Shown in pieces: positions 10,911 through 18,670 of a DNA stretch of 55,571 bases. Location of the stretch: NCBI GenBank assembly GCA_009930305.1, contig RZYM01000013.1, forward strand, positions 1 to 55,571, in the 5' to 3' direction. Under the pieces are notes generated by a model. That model saw only the letters and a program-made list of their open reading frames with translations. It did not search any database and was not told where the DNA came from. The stretch is from Bacteroidia bacterium (GTDB taxonomy: Bacteria; Bacteroidota; Bacteroidia; Bacteroidales; Paludibacteraceae). The position numbers were made by a program, and so were the translations under genes. Each line of letters opens with the position of its first letter. The first letter of the stretch is position 1.

Positions 10911-10955
10911 TTGCTGTGTTATATGAATCAGAGTGCAATTCTGCTTGTTTCAAAT

Positions 10956-11510
10956 ATGGAGCATTACAATTACAATCATAATAAATTAGGAGTCTTAGAT
11001 GTTTCAATACGTCCAAACACAAAATCAATACGTGCATACGTAAAAGTTGACGGCATCCATCTACATATTCCAAACAAACGCTTTTTAAAAAACGGAATAG
11101 AATTTATAGATAGCAAGGAAGAACAACTTTTAAAGATGCTCGAAAGGGTTAAAAGCAGACAAAAAGCAAATATCACAAAAGAAGAAGAAATTGAATTACA
11201 AAGTATTGCTAAAGAAATATTTCCAAAACGTGTTAACGAATTAGCAATGCAATATGGATTCAGATATAAAGATGTAAGTATTAGGAAAATGAAATCAAGA
11301 TGGGGGAGTTGCTCTATAAAAGGTAATATTCACCTATCTTTATACTTGGCAGCATTACCAACTATATGCATCGATTACGTGATATTGCACGAACTTTGCC
11401 ATACACGACATATGAATCATGGCCCTTTATTTTGGAGAGAAGTTGAAATGGTTTGCCCTGATTACAAGAACATACGCAAAAAAATGAGACAACACAAATG
11501 GAATGGTTAG
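10956..11510 (+). CDS. DUF45 (YgjP-like) zinc metallopeptidase
   Basis: A 184-residue protein of the YgjP/DUF45 family, which has a minimal gluzincin-like fold. The zinc motif HELCH (His145-His149) is followed by a third candidate ligand in NHGPLFW (His155). Upstream is the family motif SRWGSCS (115-121). Earlier in-frame starts at 10908 and 10923 overlap or nearly touch the promoter, so the ATG at 10956 is chosen. Substrate is unknown; relatives are mostly annotated as M48-like metal-dependent hydrolases. The 3' end overlaps tcdA by 13 bases, so translation is probably coupled. Confidence 0.8.
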   Translation: MEHYNYNHNKLGVLDVSIRPNTKSIRAYVKVDGIHLHIPNKRFLKNGIEFIDSKEEQLLKMLERVKSRQKANITKEEEIELQSIAKEIFPKRVNELAMQYGFRYKDVSIRKMKSRWGSCSIKGNIHLSLYLAALPTICIDYVILHELCHTRHMNHGPLFWREVEMVCPDYKNIRKKMRQHKWNG

Positions 11511-12211
11511 AACGCACAAAACTACTTTTAGGTGAATCTAGTGTTGATTTGCTCTGCCATTCAAGAATAATAGTAATCGGGGTTGGTGGAGTTGGTGCTT
11601 ACGCTGCTGAAATGCTTTGTAGAAGCGGTATTGGTGATATTACATTGGTTGATGCCGATACTATAAAAGAAAGCAATATTAATAGGCAACTACCTGCCAC
11701 AACAAAAACTCTTGGCCTGAATAAAACCACAGAGATGGCTAAAAGATTACAAGAAATTAATCCTGATGCCAATATTACACCTATAATTAAGTTTATTGAA
11801 GCTGATTCTATTGAAGAATTATTCGCTGACAATAAATTCGACTACGTAATTGATGCCATTGATTCGATATCTCCAAAAGTTGCTCTTATCACATATTGCA
11901 TAAAACATCAAATCCCTATTGTATCGTCTATGGGAGCAGGAGGTAGAATTGATCCATCTCAAATTAAATATGCAGATATCTCGAAGACCTTTGAATGTCC
12001 TCTTGCAAAGACAATGCGCGATAGGCTAAAAAAGGAAGGAATCTATAAAGGATTGCCGGTTGTGTTCAGCACGGAGCCTGTAAATAAAAGTTCGATTCTA
12101 GAAGTGTTTGATGAAAGAAATAAACGTTCAACATTAGGAACTGTCTCATATCTTCCGGCTGTTTTCGGATGCTATTTAGCAGCACATGTTATAAAAAATC
12201 TAACAAAATGA
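11498..12211 (+). CDS. tcdA: tRNA threonylcarbamoyladenosine dehydratase TcdA
   Basis: An E1/ThiF-like enzyme that uses ATP to dehydrate t6A37 of tRNA to the cyclic ct6A form. The 237-residue protein begins with the [12 protein letters not shown] segment typical of TcdA (YgdL), then the nucleotide-binding [11 protein letters not shown] (near residues 28-38), the conserved [13 protein letters not shown] and the late motif STEP. In E. coli, TcdA acts with the CsdA-CsdE sulfur system; here a SUF system lies 10 kb away, which need not be functional linkage. It overlaps both neighbours: 13 bases upstream, 4 bases (ATGA) downstream. Confidence 0.9.
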   Translation: MEWLERTKLLLGESSVDLLCHSRIIVIGVGGVGAYAAEMLCRSGIGDITLVDADTIKESNINRQLPATTKTLGLNKTTEMAKRLQEINPDANITPIIKFIEADSIEELFADNKFDYVIDAIDSISPKVALITYCIKHQIPIVSSMGAGGRIDPSQIKYADISKTFECPLAKTMRDRLKKEGIYKGLPVVFSTEPVNKSSILEVFDERNKRSTLGTVSYLPAVFGCYLAAHVIKNLTK

Positions 12212-12861
12212 TAAACGCAACAAATATCACAAAATCCTTTGGTCAATTACAAGTTTTAAAAGGTATTGACTTACACATAGATAAAGGTGAATTCGTTTCT
12301 ATTGTAGGAGCCAGTGGTGCCGGAAAAACAACTCTATTACAAATATTAGGTACACTTGACAAATCAGATACGGGCACAATCTCGATAGATAATACAAATG
12401 TAAATGATTTAAAATCTGATAAACTGGCTGATTTCAGGAATAAACATATTGGATTTATTTTTCAGTTTCATCAACTTTTACCTGAATTTACTGCACTTGA
12501 AAATATTGAAATTCCTGCATTAATTGCTAAAAGGAGCAAACAAGATGCTGAAAACGATGCTAAAGAATTACTCAATATGTTAGGTTTGGCAGAACGTATG
12601 AATCACAAACCTAACGAACTTTCAGGAGGAGAAAAGCAAAGAGTTGCAGTTGCAAGAGCTTTAATAAATAGACCTGCATTAATATTAGCTGATGAGCCTT
12701 CAGGTAGTTTGGATAGTAAAAACAAAGAAGAATTACACAAGTTATTATTCAAATTACGAGATGAGTTTAAACTTACAATATTAGTAGTTACCCACGATTT
12801 TGAATTGGCTCACATATCTGATAGAATAATTGAAATGAAAGATGGTTTAATAGTAAAATAA
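12208..12861 (+). CDS. lolD: ABC transporter ATPase, LolD type
   Basis: ATP-binding subunit of the MacB/LolD family. The 217-residue protein has Walker [11 protein letters not shown]-loop [15 protein letters not shown] (characteristic of LolD-like ATPases), signature [15 protein letters not shown], Walker [10 protein letters not shown] and a C-terminal H-loop VVTHD. In the Lol system this ATPase powers release of lipoproteins from the inner membrane, but no LolC/E permease gene is adjacent, so the partner is inferred. The start at the ATG 12208-12210 overlaps the tcdA stop as ATGA; a longer in-frame start at 12169 is unlikely. Confidence 0.82.
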   Translation: MINATNITKSFGQLQVLKGIDLHIDKGEFVSIVGASGAGKTTLLQILGTLDKSDTGTISIDNTNVNDLKSDKLADFRNKHIGFIFQFHQLLPEFTALENIEIPALIAKRSKQDAENDAKELLNMLGLAERMNHKPNELSGGEKQRVAVARALINRPALILADEPSGSLDSKNKEELHKLLFKLRDEFKLTILVVTHDFELAHISDRIIEMKDGLIVK

Positions 12862-12889
12862 AAAATGCCTCCTTGAGGAAGCATTTTTT
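12861..12889. terminator. Bidirectional hairpin terminator between lolD and the lipoprotein gene
   Basis: Inverted repeat AAAAATGCCTCC / GGAAGCATTTTT around a TTGA loop with one internal mismatch, A-rich before and T-rich after, so it can stop the lolD transcript on plus and the convergent lipoprotein transcript on minus. Confidence 0.8.
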
Positions 12890-12902
12890 ATTACTATGTT
12901 AA

Positions 12903-13373
12903 TTAATTAGCAGATAGCCACCATTGTTTTACACTTCTGAAACTTATTGCACCAGGTTTGTTTGCTGTTGCAAAATCGTTGTAAGTTACATATACACGGA
13001 TCTTACCTACAGAGTAATCAAAATCATATTCCTCTTGATATAAAATACCTTCATCTGTTGATTTAAAACGAGTTACAGGCAGTGGTTGTTGAATCCAATC
13101 ACGCTCTTCCGACCTATCAAACAAATAAACTTCAACGGAACCATTATTGAAAATCCATTCTGACAAATTTTGGTCATTCAAGTCACAATAATAATAAGAA
13201 CCTAGTTGTCCTTCTGTTCCATACAATAACCAGTCTTCTGCATTTACTGTAAATTCGTCTACAATCCATTGATCTCCTTCTGCGTCATTCCCTTTTGGGC
13301 CTTGTGGACCCATTGGGCCTGTGCAAGACACCAAAGCACATAAAGCTACTGCAAAGACAATTAACTTTTTCAT
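12903..13373 (-). CDS. Small lipoprotein with collagen-like triplets
   Basis: A 156-residue predicted lipoprotein. The signal peptide ends in the lipobox ALVSC (Cys17), followed at once by four Gly-X-Y triplets (GPMGPQGPKGND) and then a beta-rich domain of about 125 residues. This layout, lipobox then short collagen-like stretch then a domain with a QPLPVTRF-like motif and a closing sandwich, is one I recall as common among Bacteroidales outer-membrane lipoproteins of unknown function. It is followed by no gene on its strand and shares its upstream side with a TPR gene 43 bases away. Confidence 0.78.
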   Translation of the reverse strand: MKKLIVFAVALCALVSCTGPMGPQGPKGNDAEGDQWIVDEFTVNAEDWLLYGTEGQLGSYYYCDLNDQNLSEWIFNNGSVEVYLFDRSEERDWIQQPLPVTRFKSTDEGILYQEEYDFDYSVGKIRVYVTYNDFATANKPGAISFRSVKQWWLSAN

Positions 13374-13416
13374 TTTTAAAATTATTAATTAATAAGTAAA
13401 TATTTAAGATTTATTT

Positions 13417-13692
13417 CTATTGATTATAACGATTTTTGTCGTAAAAATCCAATATACTAACTATCATTCCATAAGCTGCTTTGGCAGGACTTTCTGGATT
13501 TATATCCATTGCTTTTATATAAGCATTCATAGCTCCTTGCCAATTTTCCATTTTTCGATATACATTACCGGCTAAAAACCATGCCTCATCAGAATTTTGA
13601 TTTTCAGCCAAGTATGCATTTATTGAAACAAGTGCATCATTGTATTTCCCCTCTTGAATCAAAGCATTAATTGTATTTTTTATATTCTCCAT
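13417..13692 (-). CDS. Small TPR-repeat protein
   Basis: A 91-residue protein made of about two tetratricopeptide repeats: residues 5-35 and 34-68, the latter with the pattern DEAWFLAGNVYRKMENWQGA followed by AYIKAMDINPES. No signal peptide or membrane segment, so probably a cytoplasmic protein-protein adaptor. It precedes the collagen-like lipoprotein gene by 43 bases on the same strand and the two may share a transcript; a TAATTTTG-like element at 13694-13701 is too close to its start to be its promoter. Confidence 0.72.
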   Translation of the reverse strand: MENIKNTINALIQEGKYNDALVSINAYLAENQNSDEAWFLAGNVYRKMENWQGAMNAYIKAMDINPESPAKAAYGMIVSILDFYDKNRYNQ

Positions 13693-13783
13693 ACAAAATT
13701 AGTCGAAATAAGGATTCATAAAAATAAAATAAAATTACTATATATACTAAATTTTTATCTAATTTCGCAAGGTGTTTCCTTTA

Positions 13784-13856
13784 GGGGGATTAGCTCATCT
13801 GGTAGAGCGTTTGGTTCGCAATCAAAAGGTGACGGGTTCGAGTCCCGTATTCTCCA
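13784..13856 (+). tRNA. tRNA-Ala (anticodon CGC)
   Basis: A 73-base cloverleaf: acceptor GGGGGAT/ATTCTCC, D arm GCTC-GAGC, anticodon arm TTTGG-TTCGCAA-TCAAA with anticodon CGC (reads GCG), T arm ACGGG-TTCGAGT-CCCGT and discriminator A. The G3:U70 wobble pair, the alanine identity element, is present. CCA is not encoded. The 3' end is only 4 bases from the stop codon of trpS on the other strand. Confidence 0.93.
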
Positions 13857-13860
13857 CACT

Positions 13861-14946
13861 TCATTTTGAGGACCTCTCTACTTGAGAGTTAATCAATTCT
13901 ATATCATCGAAATAATTTATTTTCATTGCAGAGCGAACCTCCGATAATGTTTTTATCGCAACTTCACGAGCAGCTTCGCTTCCCTTCTTCAAAACTTCGT
14001 AAACATAAGGGATGTCTTTTTGATATTCTTTTCGTCTTGCACGAATTGGGGCTAACTCTTCTTCTAGTACAGCAGTTAAAAATTTCTTAACCTTAACATC
14101 ACCTAAGCCGCCTCTACGATAATGAGCTTTAAGTTCGTCTAAATTAGCATATTCCGGTAAATAATTAGCAAATTGCTCAGGCTTACAGAAAGCATCCAAA
14201 TATGTAAACACAACATTACCTTCTATTTTTCCCGGATCCTCCAATTTTATATGGTTTGGATCTGTATACATTGTTCTCACCTTTTTAGCAACTTCGTCAG
14301 CCTCTTCTGAAAGATATATACAATTGCCTAAAGACTTACTCATTTTTGCTTTTCCGTCAATACCAGGCAAACGCAAACAAGCCTGATTACTAGGTAATAA
14401 TATTTTAGGTTCTACCAATGTTTCGCCATATAAGTAATTAAATCTGCGTACTATTTCGGCTGTTTGCTCTATCATTGGAGCCTGATCCTCTCCTACTGGA
14501 ACGGTTGTGGCTTTAAATGCGCTTATATCAGCAGCTTGACTTATTGGATAAGTAAAAAATCCGACAGGTATATTTGCTTCAAAATTTCTCATTTTGATTT
14601 CTGTTTTTACAGTAGGATTACGCTGTAAACGGGAAACCGTAACAAGATTCATGTAATAAAATGATAACTCACATAATTCCGGTATCTGCGACTGAATTAA
14701 AAGCGTAGATTTTACAGGATCCAAGCCGCATGCCAAATAGTCTAATGCTACTTCAATAATATTCTGACGCACCTTTTCAGGATTATCAGCATTATCTGTT
14801 AATGCTTGAGCATCAGCTATCATTATAAAAATATTTTTGTATTCGCCAGAATTTTGTAATTCAACACGGCGACGTAAAGACCCTACATAGTGACCTATAT
14901 GTAACTTACCTGTAGGTCTATCGCCTGTCAAAATAATTTTATCCAT
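13861..14946 (-). CDS. trpS: Tryptophanyl-tRNA synthetase
   Basis: Class I aminoacyl-tRNA synthetase that charges tRNA-Trp. The 361-residue protein has the HIGH motif as HIGHY (residues 16-20) and KMSKS in [10 protein letters not shown] near residue 200. The length is slightly above the 334 of E. coli, with the extra residues mostly in the C-terminal half, which carries a charged helix and tail. The gene has its own promoter, which overlaps the end of the pullulanase terminator, and no terminator of its own before the convergent tRNA gene. Confidence 0.95.
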   Translation of the reverse strand: MDKIILTGDRPTGKLHIGHYVGSLRRRVELQNSGEYKNIFIMIADAQALTDNADNPEKVRQNIIEVALDYLACGLDPVKSTLLIQSQIPELCELSFYYMNLVTVSRLQRNPTVKTEIKMRNFEANIPVGFFTYPISQAADISAFKATTVPVGEDQAPMIEQTAEIVRRFNYLYGETLVEPKILLPSNQACLRLPGIDGKAKMSKSLGNCIYLSEEADEVAKKVRTMYTDPNHIKLEDPGKIEGNVVFTYLDAFCKPEQFANYLPEYANLDELKAHYRRGGLGDVKVKKFLTAVLEEELAPIRARRKEYQKDIPYVYEVLKKGSEAAREVAIKTLSEVRSAMKINYFDDIELINSQVERSSK

Positions 14947-14975
14947 AAATTGTTTTGTTCTTTAAAAAATTTTCA

Positions 14976-14983
14976 CAAAGGTA
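14976..14983 (-). promoter_or_regulatory. trpS promoter (-7 element)
   Basis: TACCTTTG on the minus strand, about 30 bases upstream of trpS. The bases 19-22 upstream fall inside the pullulanase terminator hairpin and do not match TTTG, so only the -7 part is supported. Confidence 0.5.
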
Positions 14984-14984
14984 T

Positions 14985-15016
14985 AAAAAACATGGGGATG
15001 TTTGCACATCCCCATG
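14985..15016 (-). terminator. Rho-independent terminator of the pullulanase gene
   Basis: A perfect 10-bp stem, CATGGGGATG / CATCCCCATG, with a 6-base loop (14991-15016), followed on the minus strand by six T residues (14985-14990). It lies 22 bases behind the pullulanase stop. Confidence 0.88.
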
Positions 15017-15038
15017 CGTTAAATATTGATTTTAAGAA

Positions 15039-17705
15039 TTAATCTTTTACCCAAATATATAATGAAGTAGGCTCCATGTCTACTTTATTAGGACCTGGTT
15101 TTACTTTAGTAGTTTTATTTGAAGATTTTACACCTTTTAAATTAATTTCTTCTGTAGTACCAACCAATCTCCATTTTCCTGCAGGTAAATTGACATAATC
15201 AAAACCATTTTCTTTTTCACCTGCGTTAATTAATACCAGTACCTTTTCGTCAACCAAATAACCTAACATACTTTCATCTTTTGGAAGTATCCATTCATAG
15301 TATCCTTCAGGTACTGCCTCTGATACTCTAAATACTTTACCATAATCTGAGTTACGTAATTTGCCAAGTCCTTGCCAAAAAGCATACATATTTGCATAAT
15401 CATTACGATTTTGTTTGTTTGGTTTTTGACCGACTAAATTCCATTTGAAATCATTTGCTTCACGGCAATTATATGTATCGCGATAGCCATGCATATAGGT
15501 TTTATATCCTAACTTGGTCTCTTTTACAACTTCTTTAAGTGGAGCATCTGCCTTACTACGCATTATTTCAGAACCTCCATGCAAAACAATAGGGCCTAAA
15601 GTTGTGTACAAAAGTGTAATTGCAATTTTATATTCATCTTGGTAAACATTTGTACGTCCATCGAAATTTTTACCGAATTGATCTGCCAAAGCAAAATTAT
15701 CATGAATATCCAAATATGAGATTCCGCTATTTGGTGTTTTATCATCTTTATATGAACTTGTCAAACCTTTCATCACATTCGTTCTGTCAGAATATTTACC
15801 ACCGGACCATCCTCTATCGTTTTTAGGATCTTTTAATTCAAAAACAGGTCCTTTATATGCTGTACGTACCTCATCTTGGAAATATGTTATTGGAGAATCT
15901 TCTTTATACCAATCCCAATCAGGATTATTTTCATAATTAGGATCGTTAGAGCCAATCCATGGTTCACCGTATACTATTTTATCCTTGCCAATAATCTCAC
16001 GTAAAGCTTTCAAAGTTTGTTCATCTATTTGACCGGCTAAATCAATTCGGAATCCATCTATTCCGAATTCATTAATAAAATACAGACATTGGTCAATCAA
16101 CCAACGTTGTGTCATTGGTCTGTTTTCAGTTTTAATTTCATTACCATAACCACCTATGTGTTCGAAATTCTTAGTTCTATAGTAATATTGTTTATCGAAT
16201 CCGTTAAAATTGAAATTCCATGAATTCCCGTCCATGTCTTCTGCAGTATGATTAGGCACTAAGTCAATTATCACAGCTATGTCCTTATCATGAAATGCTT
16301 GTACTAAATCGCGGAATTGATTACGTTCAGATCCAAGTTCAGAACTTTTTGTACGATAGCGAGATTCTACAGCCATTGCAAACGATGTTCTATATCCCCA
16401 TTGATAATTTTCTTCTGATACGCCTTGTTCTTTCATATATGGATCATTTTCGAACGAAGCCTTCCAATCGGCTGTTGGGAAATGAAGATATTCTTGTACC
16501 GGCATCAAATGGACGGTGTTTATGCCCAATTCTGTTAGATAATCAAAACCGATTTTTTTACCGTTCTTATTTTTAAGGCCAGGTGTAACCATACCTTTTA
16601 ATGTTCCTTTTAAACTATCAGGCAATGGTAATTTATCTGTAAAGTCTTGGACGTGAACCTCATAGGATATTACATTTTCCATAGCAGGTATACCGTTCTT
16701 TAAAGGTTTAGCAGGTATTGTACGATGCCATATTCTACATTTTCCAAAAGTATCATCACTAACACGAGCATAAGGATCATTTACATGAACCGGACGTGTC
16801 TCGTAAAACAAGTTTCCCGGATCTGTAGAACCATGAACTGTAAAATCATAGTACACGCCATGCAAATCTTCATTGAAAAAACTTTCCCACACACCATCCT
16901 TATCTTGCTTCATTTCTTCGATGCGATATGCCTTATCATCATCTTTATTCTTATATAGATACAATTTAACCTTTTCGGCTCTAGGAGAAAAAACTCTTAT
17001 TGTAGTTTTTCCGTTATCAATATTTGCACCCATTTCTTTACTTGAGCACAATTCTCTAAACCAACCATCGTATGAGCAGATAGCTTTTTGTTTTTGTGAT
17101 GGTATTTCTAAATAATATGCTCTACGTTTATCTAATGGATATTCTGGGACAATTAGTGTTGTTTTGGCTCCGTTTGGTAAAACTTTTGCTACTTTAATTT
17201 TATTCCCTTTTGTGTCTGAAATAATGTAATCAGAAGGTAAGAACGACCTATTTGCACCTATTTCAGCCCAAATCAGATTATCTTTTCTAATTTCTGCTTT
17301 CAGCTCTAATGATGCATCTTGCTTCATAAAAATCAAATCACCATCTTTTTGATTAGGAGATTGAGAAGGAGGTGACATCCACTCTCCGTTATCAATTCTA
17401 AATTTGAATTTTGTATTTGGTTTTACAATTGCAAAATCAGTATTGTCTATTGTCAACAGCCATTGCTGTCCTGTTTGTTTCAAATTCCATTCAGGTGTAT
17501 TTATTGATGCATCCCAACTACGGAATTCGCCTGTAACAAAAACTTTCTTAGGAGCAACTCCATATAAAGCTTCGTCAAAAATAAAAGTAAGTTGATCACC
17601 AAATATACCATATCCTTGCAAGGCTTGCTCTCCGGTGAACGACTGCGCATGAAGATTAGCCGTCAGCGCGAAAAAAACGGCAAAAATTAAACTTAATTTT
17701 TTCAT
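15039..17705 (-). CDS. pulA: Secreted type I pullulanase-like GH13 enzyme
   Basis: An 888-residue alpha-glucan hydrolase likely to cleave alpha-1,6 branches of pullulan, starch or glycogen outside the cytoplasm. A type I signal peptide covers residues 1-20 (cut after NLHA). Then come an N-terminal immunoglobulin/CBM48-like region with VFVTGEFRSWD, a second beta-sandwich, the GH13 barrel and a C-terminal beta domain. Catalytic residues are Asp555 (DGFRIDLAG), Glu581 (YGEPW) and Asp669 (LDIHDNF). The type I pullulanase YNWGY motif appears as YQWGY. No SusC/SusD genes are adjacent, so it is not in a classical utilisation locus. It ends in a strong terminator. Confidence 0.87.
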   Translation of the reverse strand: MKKLSLIFAVFFALTANLHAQSFTGEQALQGYGIFGDQLTFIFDEALYGVAPKKVFVTGEFRSWDASINTPEWNLKQTGQQWLLTIDNTDFAIVKPNTKFKFRIDNGEWMSPPSQSPNQKDGDLIFMKQDASLELKAEIRKDNLIWAEIGANRSFLPSDYIISDTKGNKIKVAKVLPNGAKTTLIVPEYPLDKRRAYYLEIPSQKQKAICSYDGWFRELCSSKEMGANIDNGKTTIRVFSPRAEKVKLYLYKNKDDDKAYRIEEMKQDKDGVWESFFNEDLHGVYYDFTVHGSTDPGNLFYETRPVHVNDPYARVSDDTFGKCRIWHRTIPAKPLKNGIPAMENVISYEVHVQDFTDKLPLPDSLKGTLKGMVTPGLKNKNGKKIGFDYLTELGINTVHLMPVQEYLHFPTADWKASFENDPYMKEQGVSEENYQWGYRTSFAMAVESRYRTKSSELGSERNQFRDLVQAFHDKDIAVIIDLVPNHTAEDMDGNSWNFNFNGFDKQYYYRTKNFEHIGGYGNEIKTENRPMTQRWLIDQCLYFINEFGIDGFRIDLAGQIDEQTLKALREIIGKDKIVYGEPWIGSNDPNYENNPDWDWYKEDSPITYFQDEVRTAYKGPVFELKDPKNDRGWSGGKYSDRTNVMKGLTSSYKDDKTPNSGISYLDIHDNFALADQFGKNFDGRTNVYQDEYKIAITLLYTTLGPIVLHGGSEIMRSKADAPLKEVVKETKLGYKTYMHGYRDTYNCREANDFKWNLVGQKPNKQNRNDYANMYAFWQGLGKLRNSDYGKVFRVSEAVPEGYYEWILPKDESMLGYLVDEKVLVLINAGEKENGFDYVNLPAGKWRLVGTTEEINLKGVKSSNKTTKVKPGPNKVDMEPTSLYIWVKD

Positions 17706-17734
17706 AAATTTTGGTTTAGAGTATTCATAAGATG

Positions 17735-17767
17735 CAAATATAAAAAATTAATTTCTACTTTTGCAAA
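17735..17767. promoter_or_regulatory. Overlapping divergent promoters of pulA and mscS
   Basis: Minus strand: TATATTTG (17735-17742) with TTTG at 17764-17767, 21 bases apart, for the pullulanase gene. Plus strand: TACTTTTG (17756-17763) for the mscS-like gene. The two sites interlock, so only one polymerase is likely to bind at a time. Confidence 0.5.
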
Positions 17768-17803
17768 CCAGAACCTAATTACACACAATTAATACGTATT
17801 ATT

Positions 17804-18619
17804 ATGGAACAGTTTAATCAATTATGGGAAAATTTGATTTCCTCAGGAATCAATTTAGGTAAGAGTATTATAGCAGCATTAGTAATCTACTTTGTTGGTA
17901 GGTACGTAGTTAAGCTAATTAACAAACTAATTAAAAAGATGATGGAAAGACGCAAACTAGATCCGGCTGTAGAATCTTTCTTAAGTAGTTTAGTCAATAT
18001 TACTCTAACAATTCTATTGATAATAGCGGTTATAAGTGCATTAGGAATTGAAACAACATCATTTGCAGCATTATTAGCATCTGCCGGTGTTGCAATTGGT
18101 ATGGCATTAAGCGGAAATCTACAGAACTTCGCAGGAGGTTTGATTATATTACTTTTCAAACCATATAAAATAGGTGATTTTGTCGAAACACAAGGAAAAA
18201 TAGGTTCTGTTAAGGAAATTCAAATATTTCACACTATTCTTACAACGGCTGACAACAAAACAATTTTTATTCCAAACGGAAGTATTAGCAGTGGAGTCTT
18301 AACCAATTTCAGTGACCAAGACCTACGTCGCGTTGATTGGTCAATATGTATTGAATATGGTGAAGACTACGAAAAAGCAAAGGCCGTAATAGAAGAATTA
18401 TTGAATGCTGATAAGAGAGTACTTAAAACTCCTGCATATTTTATAGCTCTTGGAGAATTAGCTGCTAGCAGCGTAAACATAACAATTAGAGCTTGGGTTA
18501 AAAGTACAGATTATTGGGATTTATTCTTTGATTTTAACAAGAATATTTATTCTGAATTTAATAAAAATGGCATCGGGTTCCCTTTCCCACAAATTACAGT
18601 TCATCAAGCCAAAAACTGA
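17804..18619 (+). CDS. mscS: MscS-type small-conductance mechanosensitive channel
   Basis: A 271-residue channel that opens under membrane tension and releases solutes on hypo-osmotic shock. Three transmembrane helices lie at about residues 17-40, 62-82 and 86-112; the last is the Gly/Ala-rich pore helix (LLASAGVAIGMALSGNLQNFAGG). The cytoplasmic beta domain follows (GDFVETQGKIGSV, FIPNGSI) and the C-terminal alpha/beta domain ends in FPFPQITVH, the family signature end. Size matches the minimal MscS. It is a single-gene unit with a terminator shared with topB. Confidence 0.92.
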   Translation: MEQFNQLWENLISSGINLGKSIIAALVIYFVGRYVVKLINKLIKKMMERRKLDPAVESFLSSLVNITLTILLIIAVISALGIETTSFAALLASAGVAIGMALSGNLQNFAGGLIILLFKPYKIGDFVETQGKIGSVKEIQIFHTILTTADNKTIFIPNGSISSGVLTNFSDQDLRRVDWSICIEYGEDYEKAKAVIEELLNADKRVLKTPAYFIALGELAASSVNITIRAWVKSTDYWDLFFDFNKNIYSEFNKNGIGFPFPQITVHQAKN

Positions 18620-18635
18620 TTATAATATCTAAAGC

Positions 18636-18670
18636 AAAAAGCAGTTCATTTTTGATATGAACTGCTTTTT
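18636..18670. terminator. Bidirectional terminator between mscS and topB
   Basis: A 14-bp inverted repeat AAAAAGCAGTTCAT / ATGAACTGCTTTTT with a 7-base loop, ending in T runs on both strands, placed between the convergent mscS and topB genes; its right arm touches the topB stop codon. Confidence 0.88.

Noticed and set aside
13694-13701. TAATTTTG on the minus strand as promoter of the TPR gene
   Set aside because: It ends 2 bases from the start codon, so transcription would begin inside the gene.
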